A stretch of 64,000 nucleotides of DNA. Origin: Helicostylum pulchrum (lineage: Eukaryota > Mucoromycota > Mucoromycetes > Mucorales > Mucoraceae). Positions 11,719-21,704 of the stretch are shown here, piece after piece. The DNA lies in assembly GCA_025677825.1 (NCBI GenBank), contig JAIXMO010000088.1, positions 1 to 64,000 of the forward strand. The letters are read 5' to 3'. Each line of letters opens with the position of its first letter. Positions within the stretch are counted from its first letter, which is position 1. The position numbers were made by a program, and so were the translations under genes. The notes beneath the pieces are model-generated. The model made no database searches, was not told the origin of the DNA, and saw only the letters and a program-made list of their open reading frames with translations.

Positions 11719-12690
11719 AAAGCGCGTTTCTTGTTTCTTGATAAATTAAACCCCCATTTTTCATTACAATTGCAGTAATGTGAGCGATTTTGTAAAAGTC
11801 CAGTATCTCAGTGAGCGATACTTCTCTTCCCAAAGATTTTCAAGTTCCGTCAAAAACCAACTTTTTTTTAACTTTTTCATACCACAATTTGGATACAACT
11901 TTTTTTTCCCTTATAACTGGTCCTGGATCCAGGGTTTCTGCTATTTCCTCCAGGCTTTCAATGAGGATCATGTCTTCGGGGATGGGTATGATAAGAGAAT
12001 AGACTCAGGCAGCGACCTATGTATGCAAGCTAAGTTGCACAGGCCTTCCTATTTTCCCACCCCTTTTTTTTATATATATAAAACGAAAATGAAAAAATAT
12101 CTTTCTACAACTAACTGTGAACGTAATAAGCTTGTATGTTACGTGAGAGAACTAGCATGGTTTGTCTATTTCTTTGTAAGGCGCATTTTCGTGACTGCAA
12201 AAAATTATTTTAAGGGTTTTTTGCTGCGCAGCAAAAACACTCATCATGCATAATTTATTACAAAAATTAAAATCTAGGTACACGCTTGTTGACGGCCACC
12301 TAGTTTTCTTTAGAAAGTTAACTAGAAAAGTAGCCAAGTAAATACAGAGAGGCTATTATGTAACGAAAGATTTAAAACGGATGCAGCGTAAAGCAAATAA
12401 AGTGAGCACAAAGATACTTTTTAGTCCTGTATATCATAGCTAGCAGTTTTTAAACATATTGTTATATGTGGCGTTCTAATGAACAAGCTCTGCACTTTAT
12501 TTTAATTGAGAACAATAAACTTTTTAACTGATAGAATTTAAAATGGTTTGAGCTCTTGCAGAAAAAAAGATAACTAGCTCAATGAGCTTTTTTTTTCTTT
12601 AGCAGTATTTAATTATCCACTGTTCGATATAAGGGTGTATTTCTTCCGTATGTCGGCAACCCTTAAATAGAACCGCTACTGTAGAACATG
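11719..12690 (+). repeat. Dispersed repeat, copy A (diverged)
   Basis: Three blocks here recur in the same order and orientation near 15.2-16.0 kb. They are GCGTTTCTTGTTTCTTGATA (from about 11722), a block of about 40 bp with TGTGAGCGATTTT and AGTATCTCAGTGAGC (11779-11819), and a block ending TAGAACCGCTACTGTA (12600-12683). Between the blocks the copies differ. A perfect 20-bp palindrome lies inside at 12218-12237. No coding remnant is recognised, so this may be a non-autonomous element or part of an old segmental duplication. Confidence 0.55.
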
Positions 12691-13411
12691 TATACAAAAA
12701 TGATTAAATAGATCACACGCGTAAAAAAATAAAAATAACCCCAATGGAGGTAAATTATTGAATATAATATATACGAGATGATTTATTGGTCCCGGATGTA
12801 GGCAATGGTGTGGTACATATACAGCCTTAAAACTTTCTTTTGAACTATTCAAAACTTTTATATTCTCTGACTTGACTTTTTTTTATGGAACCAATCTCAA
12901 TTCGAACATGAGGGTGTTTTATCTTCGTTATAACCACAATGAGGCTATATCATTAATAAATGACAATTGGGGTAATTTAGACAATGATTCGATTATTGAT
13001 TTAACAGTTTTCAAATAAAAAAAAATAAAAAATAAATAGTTAAAGAATTTTGTCTATGAGACTGGTGAGACTATGATGATAGTCACCAACTTATTATTTA
13101 TCTTGAGATCTTCCCCACTCAAATAACAATAGGACAATAAAAGTAATCGGTTGGTGTGATTATATAAAAGGATTATGTTAGTTATGAAACCAACTCTCTT
13201 TATCGTTCTGTTGCTAAAAAAAATAAGAGTCTCTCCTTCATTTGACATTAAACGTTTTTACATTTTATCATAAAGAGCCAGATGGTAAGACGGTCATTCT
13301 TTTTTTATAAAGACGTTTATCAAATTTTCTGTGTTAAATTCCTAAACATATACATATAATATTATTCCATCCCGGGTCTTTTTCATTTTTACTTTTTATC
13401 TTTTTCAAAAT
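12691..13411. other. Upstream region of the second F-box gene
   Basis: AT-rich sequence with no firm gene. A frame of 36 codons at 12909-13016 ends in TAA and weakly resembles the C-terminal part of the neighbouring F-box protein (see the findings). A TATATAAT-like run around 13350-13360 lies a suitable distance before the start at 13412. Confidence 0.35.
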
Positions 13412-15181
13412 ATGCAAGACCTACCTGTGGAAATATACACAAAAATATTTCTGTATCTAGAACGAATTGATTATCAAACGTGTTATTTTGTTTGCAAGAG
13501 TTGGTATACGATGGCTATTCCATTGGGTTGGGAGGCAGTGATACTACGAGACCGTAATATTTCTCGTCTGAAATTGCTTTTAAACAATTTGGACGGCAAT
13601 CAATATTTCAAACATAGTCATCTTACGACAACGTTAGCCTTTCGAGCAACTAGGAGTCGTAGAGACTCGTATACCTTCAATAAACTAGAATTATTAGAGT
13701 TATTGAAACAGTTACCAAATTTAAAGGAGATTGATTTTAAGCTAGTGTATAATCCTGAAGAATATGTAGGATATTTGTTAGATGCTGATATGCAGCATAT
13801 TAACCACATTGATATTGGATTCAACCTTTGTGATATCCGAAGCGACTTATTATTTTCAGTATATTACAAATTTCGTAACTCTCTTACCTGTATCAGTTTA
13901 GTTTATGATAGAAATACAATTAACTCACGAAAAACCAATATATCAAATTTATTAACTCGGTTTAAGAAATTGACAAAACTAGAATTGTACAATATACATG
14001 ATATCAATTTGACACCATTTCAAATACAAGATAGTTGTCCCAATCTGGAACTTCTTGTGTTTGATAGTCGTCATCCAATTTCCGACAGTGCGATGCAACA
14101 TATATTAGACGACAATAGAAGAATCAATTTGAATTTTATTTCAAGTTTGACCTGTTTAAATTTATATCTACCATCTCTATCGGTGATGTATACAAGATAC
14201 CTCGTAGATTACTTTCCAAATCAGTTAACTGACTTACACATCACGATCTCTCGTCAAAATATTTTTAATTGGATTGACATTGTTGGAATGGATCTTGCAT
14301 TAAGACTTATGGAAAAAGCTGGTGGTATTGATGAAACATACGTTCGCTTTATACTGCGCGAAGAGTATCAAGAACGATCCAACGACGAAAACAATATGAC
14401 AAAATACTTCAAATTATTGAACTCTTTTAGGGGAACTCGACAAACTCATTGTGCAGCCAGTTTCAATGAAGCAGCCGGCGAAATAATGGATTTTGGCCAT
14501 TCTTTTCAATACTTCCGTCGTGGTGTATTATGCGTTAGGTATGATCTATACAGAAGTGACTTAAATGGATCTATTACTGATGTCGCTGTACCTGACAAGG
14601 CTAGTTCGATAATTGGACCCGAAATCTTCGATGTTTTAAAATTTAATCTTTTGAGTCTATACGATGATGATGATGTATACCGAGTTTTAAATTATTCCCT
14701 TTCAAATTGCCCTAGGCTTCAAAGTCTTAGCATTATATGGCGTTCACGCGAATATCTGGAGTCGTATCTTAGTTTAGCTCTAACTTCTTCTAATCGAGCA
14801 AACTGTGATATCGATGTTTTACAAATGGAAAATATTACGCTAACTAAAAATCTTGCTGATTTGGTGACAGCTCATTTTCATGATATCGAGATTATATCAT
14901 TAAGAGCTGCAGATTGGGATAATCCTGTTATTGATTTAGTAGGTTTCGAAAAACTAAAGAGCGTTAAATACACAAGTACAAATATCCATGTTACGGACGA
15001 AAATAAATTTGTCTTGATCAAATATACAGATGGGATCGAAGAACAGCGTATTCTTGAATATGGAAAAACAAAGGGCATGGGCAACCCGAGGTTTACTGTA
15101 CTCTGCGATACATCTGTATCCTTATATTTATGCACCGATAAAAATCAAGCACCCTGTAGTTTATTATCACTACTATTTTAA
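13412..15181 (+). CDS. F-box protein with leucine-rich repeats
   Basis: A single exon encodes 589 residues. The F-box is at residues 1-45: MQDLPVEIYTKIFLYL, then TCYFVCKSWYTMAIPLGW. It has the same plan as the protein at 3168, including the Leu-Pro start and the VCKSWY helix. Leucine-rich units follow (LTKLELYNIHDINLTPF, SCPNLELLVFDSR, NCPRLQSLSIIW), consistent with a curved substrate-binding surface. The likely role is substrate choice for an SCF ubiquitin ligase in cytosol or nucleus; the target is unknown. The gene is flanked by two direct copies of a dispersed repeat (11719-12690 and 15235-16010), which may have helped it move or duplicate. No break is seen in the frame. Confidence 0.85.
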   Translation: MQDLPVEIYTKIFLYLERIDYQTCYFVCKSWYTMAIPLGWEAVILRDRNISRLKLLLNNLDGNQYFKHSHLTTTLAFRATRSRRDSYTFNKLELLELLKQLPNLKEIDFKLVYNPEEYVGYLLDADMQHINHIDIGFNLCDIRSDLLFSVYYKFRNSLTCISLVYDRNTINSRKTNISNLLTRFKKLTKLELYNIHDINLTPFQIQDSCPNLELLVFDSRHPISDSAMQHILDDNRRINLNFISSLTCLNLYLPSLSVMYTRYLVDYFPNQLTDLHITISRQNIFNWIDIVGMDLALRLMEKAGGIDETYVRFILREEYQERSNDENNMTKYFKLLNSFRGTRQTHCAASFNEAAGEIMDFGHSFQYFRRGVLCVRYDLYRSDLNGSITDVAVPDKASSIIGPEIFDVLKFNLLSLYDDDDVYRVLNYSLSNCPRLQSLSIIWRSREYLESYLSLALTSSNRANCDIDVLQMENITLTKNLADLVTAHFHDIEIISLRAADWDNPVIDLVGFEKLKSVKYTSTNIHVTDENKFVLIKYTDGIEEQRILEYGKTKGMGNPRFTVLCDTSVSLYLCTDKNQAPCSLLSLLF

Positions 15182-15234
15182 AATAAACAAAGCAACTTTG
15201 CATATTTTCATAAATACAATTGTGATATACTTCA

Positions 15235-16010
15235 AAACGCGTTTCCTGTTTCTCAATAAATTAAAAACTATTATTTGTTATAGCTGCTAAAATTAGCAGT
15301 GATTTCTTATGTGAGCGATTTTTTAAACTTCGGTATCTCAGTGAGCTTTTTGCTTAGCAGTGATTTTCAAAAGAAAAACATTCTTTTTATTGTTGCTAAA
15401 AAATGAGAAAACTATTAATAATACAACCAATCAAAAGCGTAAACCTGTGCATTTAAAGGTGAAAAAAAAACAAAAATGTTTGGCCTGTTTTTTTGTGTCA
15501 AAAATAGGAGTAATGAACAATAGTATCATTATGTTGATAACAGAGAGAATTAATACTTTAGAACAATGATGTTTAGGCACATTGTAGCGCTTTTTACAGG
15601 TATATTTTAGGAACAAGATAACGGACAGAATAAATTATAGAAAGAGCATGTAGCTGGATATTGCAGAGTATGACAACAAAGGGACGATCAAAAAGAACCA
15701 TATTTATTGATAGATAAACCCTGTAAATGTTTTTTGTGTGAGCCAAAACTTTCCACACTTCTAACTGGTAGTATTGTTTTTTACTTGTCAAGTACTTTGG
15801 TAAATATATTCAAACTATTTACCTAACTGTATTACTTACAAGTCGCTGTTTATTTATAGTTGGATGAAAACTATATTTTATTATCATTTGGAATAAGCAC
15901 CAAAAAAAAAAAAAAACTTATGTAGTATTTTTATAATTAACTATCTCGATTTAAGAATGGATTTCTTCCAGATTTCGGTCACCTTTAGATAGAGCGGCTA
16001 CTGTATACTA
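15235..16010 (+). repeat. Dispersed repeat, copy B (diverged)
   Basis: This matches copy A in order. The blocks are ACGCGTTTCCTGTTTCTCAA (from about 15236), the TGTGAGCGATTTTTT...GTATCTCAGTGAGC block (15310-15345), and the block with GATTTCTTCCAGATTTCGG and GAGCGGCTACTGTATA (15925-16008). It begins about 50 bp after the stop codon of the F-box gene. A small hairpin, CTGCTAA-AA-TTAGCAG, lies at about 15283-15298. The spacing between blocks differs from copy A, so both copies carry insertions and deletions. Confidence 0.55.
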
Positions 16011-16556
16011 CTCAGTATAACTAATTTTTCAAGCCGAAAACATTTAGTTTAAACTTACATGAATTGATTTTAAAATCGCGCAAATTGGTTCAGTGAGCAC
16101 TTTATTATGAGGGGGACTGATCCGTAAACTAGGTACTGCAACTGACGTAACACGTAATTAATTTGTAGACTTGTGTGAGTCGAGAAAAAAAAAAAGCGAC
16201 TTGTAAAAATATTAAAGACTGAGGGCGGAATTTGTACTTTAATGTCTGTTAATTACAATGAACCTTACTACGAGCTATTTTATCTGCAGAGATGGTATAA
16301 AAAAGTATCCATTTATGGTAGCAAATAAACAAAAGATCCCTTCGTACTTAGTAGTCTTTTTTTTTGTATCACCTACTTGATTAATATAGGTTGTCAATAA
16401 ATTCAAAAATTAATTAAAAATTCACAGAGTTGCAATTCAATCAACCAGCATTAAAAAAAAAGAGTACATAATTCTGTAACTTCTATTTTGTGATCTTTGT
16501 CTCTCTCTCTCTCTCTTTATTTTTTATTTTACACCCAAAAAATAGGATCAAAAAAG
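16011..16556. other. Upstream region of the chitosanase gene
   Basis: About 550 bp with no gene. A TATAAAAAAG motif lies near 16297, and a CT-repeat (TCTCTCTCTCTCTCT) at about 16500-16517 ends some 40 bp before the start codon, a common arrangement in fungal 5' leaders. Nothing else stands out. Confidence 0.35.
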
Positions 16557-18043
16557 ATGCGCATTACTATTTATTTGTTGTCATTGATAGCATTACCTTA
16601 TGTTCTTGCGGCATCAAGTTATTGTAAAGGCAGCTTTTCACCCACAAAATCCATCTGTGCCAAATTTGAATTTAACAAGTTGAAAGAAACTGGACAATGC
16701 ACAGACAGTAGCAAGAAGCCAAATGGAAAGTTTAAAGGCATTAAACTTTCTAATTGCACAACGTAAGTTTCTTTAACCGAATATATATAATATGTACAAA
16801 GTTAACAGAATCTTTTTGCCGTCTGTAGTTTCTATGATACTAGTAAACTTCCCAACCAAAAAATAGATTCTCAAGCTTCTAAAATGGCCGAATTGATTAC
16901 AAACGTGTAAGACAAAATAATGTCTTTTTTTAAAAAAGTCGTAATTATCTAATATTTTCTCTTTGTACTCAGATTTGAGAATGGAAATACTAAAATGGGT
17001 TATGCTGTAAAGTTTTAATGCAAAAAATAAAATTATGCACATGATTTACTCACATAATCATTTTTTTTTTCGTAGGCTGTAGAAAAATTAGGTGATTGTC
17101 GTGGCTATACTAGGTACTATATCACTCTTTAAGAAAAAAAGTAAACAAAAAAAATTTATCACTAAACATGCTATTATTATTATTATTATTAGTGGTTATA
17201 TCGGGTTCACAACTGGTACCAATGATGCTTATGCCGTTGTAAAAGAATACGTAAAACGCGTACCTAAATCAACACTTCGAGCTTATTTGCCAGAATTAAA
17301 AAGACTTTCCAACTTTTTATTTGGAGATCCTAAAAGAGACGATACGTCTAAATTAAAGGGATTCCCAAACGCTTGGAAAACAGCTACCTGTAAGGATCCT
17401 GTCTTTATTCGAACCCAGTTAGATGTTGGCGAAGCAATGTATATGAAACCTGCTTTAAAGTATGCTGCTAGTGTAGGTGTAAAGTCCAATCTTGGAAAAG
17501 CCATCTTTTACGGTAACTCATATTAATAATGTATACGACTTGAAAATTATTTTTTATACTAATACTATATAAATATGTAGATACAATTGTTCAGCACGGT
17601 TGGCAGGTAAAATTAAAATTAAAATTAATAAAAAAAAAATGGATAAACATTTATACTAATTAATATACACATTTGTTAAAAAAAAGTACGTAGAACCTAG
17701 CATTAATTTACCTCGAATTCTTCAGTTGACCGGTGCTAGAAAATCCAAGGAAAGCGAAAAGGCCTACTTGACACGATTCTTAACCACACGACGCCAACTC
17801 ATGTGTTGCTATCCAGGCAACGTATGGAACTCGTCGGCCGATCGCGTTGCAGACTTACAATCGCTGGTTGATAAATGGAGCCAAAACGAAAAGCTTCGAA
17901 ATCCAGTTACTTTAAAGATTTACGGCGCCAAAATCACAGGTAAAGAAGACTTGTTACGTGATAGTCAAAGGTGTAAGAAAAAGACCTCAAAGAAGGCTAA
18001 ATCAATTCCTTTACCAATTCCCAACACTTGTCCTTCTAAATAA
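16557..18043 (+). CDS. Secreted chitosanase, glycoside hydrolase family 46
   Basis: Seven exons (16557-16762, 16829-16906, 16973-17006, 17076-17113, 17193-17512, 17581-17606, 17687-18043) join in frame to 352 residues. Residues 1-18 (MRITIYLLSLIALPYVLA) are a signal peptide. GH46 hallmarks are present: a Glu in VFENGNTKMGYA (Glu97), matching the general acid of Streptomyces N174 chitosanase, and the Asp in EKLGDCRGYTSG (Asp113), matching its catalytic base. YIGFTTGTNDAY, FYDTIVQHGW and YVEPSINLPRIL follow. The enzyme cuts beta-1,4 bonds in chitosan. A role in remodelling the fungus's own chitosan-rich wall or in attacking other walls is inference. A Cys-containing extension of about 70 residues precedes the catalytic part. 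GH46 is best known from bacteria. Confidence 0.88.
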
Positions 18044-18189
18044 TTTTTTTCTTTCTGAGAATTCTCGCTTGTCATACTTTTGATGCGTGCAACACAAAGG
18101 GTAAATTTAATGCCTTTTTTTTTATTTGTGAAAAATAAAAATTCCCTTGAACCTTTTTCTTTTTTTTCTTTATTGTTGTTATTTCGCAC

Positions 18190-19689
18190 ATGGAGTCAAT
18201 GGAGTATCGATACCTTGGTAACTCTGGTTTAAAAATTAGTGTACTTTCTTTAGGTTCTTGGATCACGTTTGGTAAAAAAAAAAAAGTTTTTTTGTACACC
18301 TTTAGTAATTACTAAACCTTCATATACTTGTATGTGATAAAGGTGGTCAAATATCTCCCGGTAAATACCAACACTCTTATTTCGCTTAAACAAAAAAAAA
18401 AACAAAAAAAAAAAGTACTAATTCATCTTCATCATAGAACAAACTTCTGAAATTGTAAAGACTGCTTTAGAATTAGGTGTTAATCATTTTGACGTTGCTG
18501 AAAGTCATGCTGGTAACCCTTTTATTTTTCTTCCGTATGCTTCGGGATGTTTATTTTACTGACATATTAAAAATAGGTGGACAAGCAGAAATAGATTTGG
18601 GTTTAGCGTTACGAAACCAAAAAGGTTTAAGAAGATCCGATTTCGTTTTATCGACCAAAGTATTTTGGGGTGGCAAAGGGCCAAATGATAGAGGATTATC
18701 TCGAAAGCACGTATTTGAAGGTACTGTTGCTTGTTTACAAAGACTTCAGTTGGATTATGTGGATATTTTATACGCACAAAGACCTGGTAAATATACTATT
18801 GCTTTACATTTTTCTAGGAAACTAATATTATTTAGATCCTGATACACCAATGGAAGAAATCGTAAGAGCGTTCAACTGGTGTATTGATAAGGGTATGGCG
18901 TTATATTGGGGTACGAGTGAGTGGCCTTCCTATTTAATTACAGAAGCTATGAATGTTGCTAGTAGATTACAGTTAATCGCTCCTATTACAGAGGTAACTT
19001 TCTCTTTTCTTTTTTGCATATATACACGAATTAAAACCTACATATATTTATATATTTTTTTTTTAAAAAAAACTTAGTCGCCTCAATATAACATGTTAAA
19101 TCGCGAACGCGTCGAAAAAGAATACTTGCCAATGTACCAAAAATACAACCTTGGTACCTGTATTTGGTCTCCATTAGCATCGGGACTCTTGAGCGGAAAA
19201 TACAACGATGGAAACATCCCACCTTATACGCGTTTAGCCATTCAAGATCACCCTGTTATAAATAGGTTAAGATCTGGTTTCTTTAGTGAAGAGGGTAGAA
19301 GAAAATTGGAAAAGATCAAGATGATGTGTGTAAGTAAAAAATGATTCTAATCACACTTTTATTTTTTATTTTTTTAATATGAATAATTAGGGAATCGCTA
19401 AACGTATTGGTTGTACACCTGCTCAACTAGGTATCGCTTGGTGCTTAAAAAATCAAAATGTAACCTCAGTTATCATAGGCGCTTCAACACCTGCGCAAGC
19501 AAAAGAAGATATTTTGGCTCTTGGTATTAGAAAATTATTAACAGATGAAATTATGGTTGACTTAGATCGCGTAAGTTTTTTTTATTTTTGCTTTTTCTTT
19601 TTTATTTTGACTCTCATGCCTTCCTCTTTTTTTTTTTGTAGTTATTAGCTAATAAACCTGAAGTCGTATTTGATTTTAGAAAATCATAA
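18190..19689 (+). CDS. Kv-beta-like aldo/keto reductase with altered active site
   Basis: Eight exons (18190-18271, 18343-18360, 18438-18512, 18577-18786, 18836-18993, 19078-19329, 19391-19570, 19642-19689) join in frame to 340 residues. The second exon is only 18 nt. The protein follows voltage-gated potassium channel beta subunits (AKR6) along its length: [61 protein letters not shown] and [11 protein letters not shown]. In the catalytic tetrad Asp52 (FDVAE) and Lys86 (STKVFWG) are kept. The proton-donor Tyr position is His57 (AESHAGG) and the Asn position is Gln126 (YAQRPDP). Cofactor-binding segments look intact, so it may bind NADPH without normal reductase activity. It could be a regulatory or oxidation-sensing relative. 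Confidence 0.9.
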
Positions 19690-20027
19690 ATGGTTTTAAT
19701 TTTATATATATACACAACAACAATACATACACCACCCACTCCCTTATTGTATAATTTATTCCAAATATAGTTTCGATCATTAAAAATATAGGTCAAAGCG
19801 CACAATGTTGTGCAATTGAAAAAAAAAAAGCTTAAATTTTTTTTTACTACATAATTTTTATAATACACATGTATATTTTATATTTTTTTATTTGTCTTGA
19901 TTTGTTTATAAATGAATTATATATATTATACAAGTGAAAAATGTGGGTTGTGACTTAATGTAAGGAAAGATAGATGGGGAGTGTATAGTTTACTTTTTTT
20001 TCTTTTTTTTTCATAGGTGTTTTTGTG
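19690..20027. other. Convergent 3' flanks
   Basis: About 340 bp separate two genes that converge. The sequence is AT-rich with TATATATA runs and poly-T tracts. No gene or hairpin terminator is evident, as expected for RNA polymerase II genes. Confidence 0.4.
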
Positions 20028-20589
20028 TTAGTGGAAATGATCAATGACGTCTGTATTATTATCTCTATTGGAAGTATTATACCCATACATTGTCATTTGA
20101 GATTGTACGGGTTGCATGGAAGGAACAGGTAAATGATTATGATACAAACTAGAATTGGTAGTATTATGAGAAGGACTGGAGTATGGATGATGGATGCTAT
20201 TATTATCGTTATTTTCAGAGAACATGCTTGAAAAGTTGAGTAAAGAGGAACTGGACGCTGCGTTTTGTTGCATATAACTTTCGTTGGAACATGTGTTGGA
20301 CAGAATATTGGTGTGACTATCGTTGGTCGTAGTAGAATTAGAAGGAGAAGCACGATGGTGCATATTCGAGACCGTATTAAAAGAATCTTGCGATTGAAGG
20401 TAGATCGGATGATTAGGAACGAAATAATTAGGTGGCACCATTTGGTTCGAATAAAAGTACATGGCCGGATCGTCCACAAATAAAGGGTGTAAATGTTCAG
20501 CGATATTGAATTGAATCGCTAAAGCTTTTGCTCTTGCAAATGTTACCCTATTTAACTTTTTGTGTTAGTATTTCTTTTTTTTTTAAATA

Positions 20590-20633
<44 letters not shown>

Positions 20634-21704
20634 CGTTTTAGTTAAACTTACCAAACACCTTTTAAATGCATGGCTCCTACTTTAACAACGACACGACCTT
20701 TTTCATTCTTGAGAATACCATCCCTTTTACCACGAGACATACCAGTAACATTTAAAAGTTTCGTGCCGTTAACCATATCGTTATCTATAAATAAAAAAAT
20801 ATAAGAAAATAGAAGGATATGATCGTACACTTTGTTTACCTTGGCGTCGTGCTACGCATATTCCACGTACGTCAACTTGATAACAAACTGTTCCTTCATC
20901 ATCCCATAAAGATGTTGTGATACGTGGTCTTTGTTGTTGCTGTTGTTGCTGTTGTTGAGCTTGTTGCTGCTGTTGTTGAGCTTGTTGTTGTTGCTGCTGT
21001 TGAGCTTGTTGTTGTTGCTGCTGTTGAGCTTGTTGTTGCTGTTGATGATGATGATGTTGTTGTTGTTGATGTTGCTGCTGCTGCTGTTGATGTTGTGGAT
21101 GATGTTTCTGTTGATGTTGATGTTGCTGTTGATGTTGGGAAGGAGAGTTCGCACTAGACGATGGTATAGGTGGAACGGAAGGTAATGACTGAAGCGATGA
21201 TCGCTGAGATATACTGGTACTGGAGTTACCCATAGTAACGTTATTATTTGGAATTGGAGAAGAGAAAGGCGATACAGTGTTATAAGGATCGTATGGTGTC
21301 GCAGAGTCCAGCACAAGTTGAGTTTGCGGAGGATTTCTAATCTCAGGATAAAACGAATTAGTTGTATTAGTATGATGTTGATTGTTATCTTGCCAACTTT
21401 GTAATTGAAAGGACTCTGATTGTTGAGGGAACTGTCGTTGAAGATGATGAGAGGAAATATCATAGGTTGGTGAAGTCATTTGTTGTTGCTGTTGTTGTTG
21501 GTTTTCTATAGAATAAAGCATGTCGTTATAAGGATACAGCGGTCCGTTACTACTACTTTGGTAGAGACTGTTCGGTAGATAGGAACTTGTATTGGTAGGT
21601 TCCTGCTGTTGTTGTTGTTGACGTTGAAGGTATAATTCCTCGGCTTTTATTTCTTTGGTAGGACTATTTGATGTTTGAAAAACCGAGTCGGTATAGGAAA
21701 ACAT
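20028..21704 (-). CDS. APSES-domain transcription factor with polyglutamine region
   Basis: Three exons (20840-21704, 20652-20784, 20028-20547) give 505 residues. The APSES DNA-binding domain spans the exon 1/2 junction at about residues 258-345: [54 protein letters not shown] and [17 protein letters not shown]. This is the KilA-N-like helix-turn-helix fold of StuA, Sok2, Phd1 and Asm1. Before it lies a Gln/His tract of roughly 80 residues interrupted by Ala (QQQQQA units). The N-terminus also has shorter Gln runs, and the tail is Asn/Ser/Tyr-rich. Known family members steer hyphal growth, conidiation or pseudohyphal change in the nucleus; the role here is inferred. Intron 2 (20548-20651) contains 40 T's in a row. 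About 7 kb of gene-free DNA lies upstream. Confidence 0.93.
20594..20633 (+). repeat. Poly-T tract of 40 in an intron
   Basis: Forty consecutive T's (poly-A in the gene's sense) lie in the second intron of the APSES gene. Such runs are length-variable and prone to assembly error. Confidence 0.9.

Noticed and set aside
11780..12253. 157-codon plus-strand frame
   Set aside because: It lies on the dispersed repeat, is Phe-rich, uses no recognisable start and matches no family.
20924..21185. Plus-strand frames rich in Leu or Val opposite the polyglutamine tract
   Set aside because: They are the antisense shadow of CAA/CAG repeats and have no independent signal.
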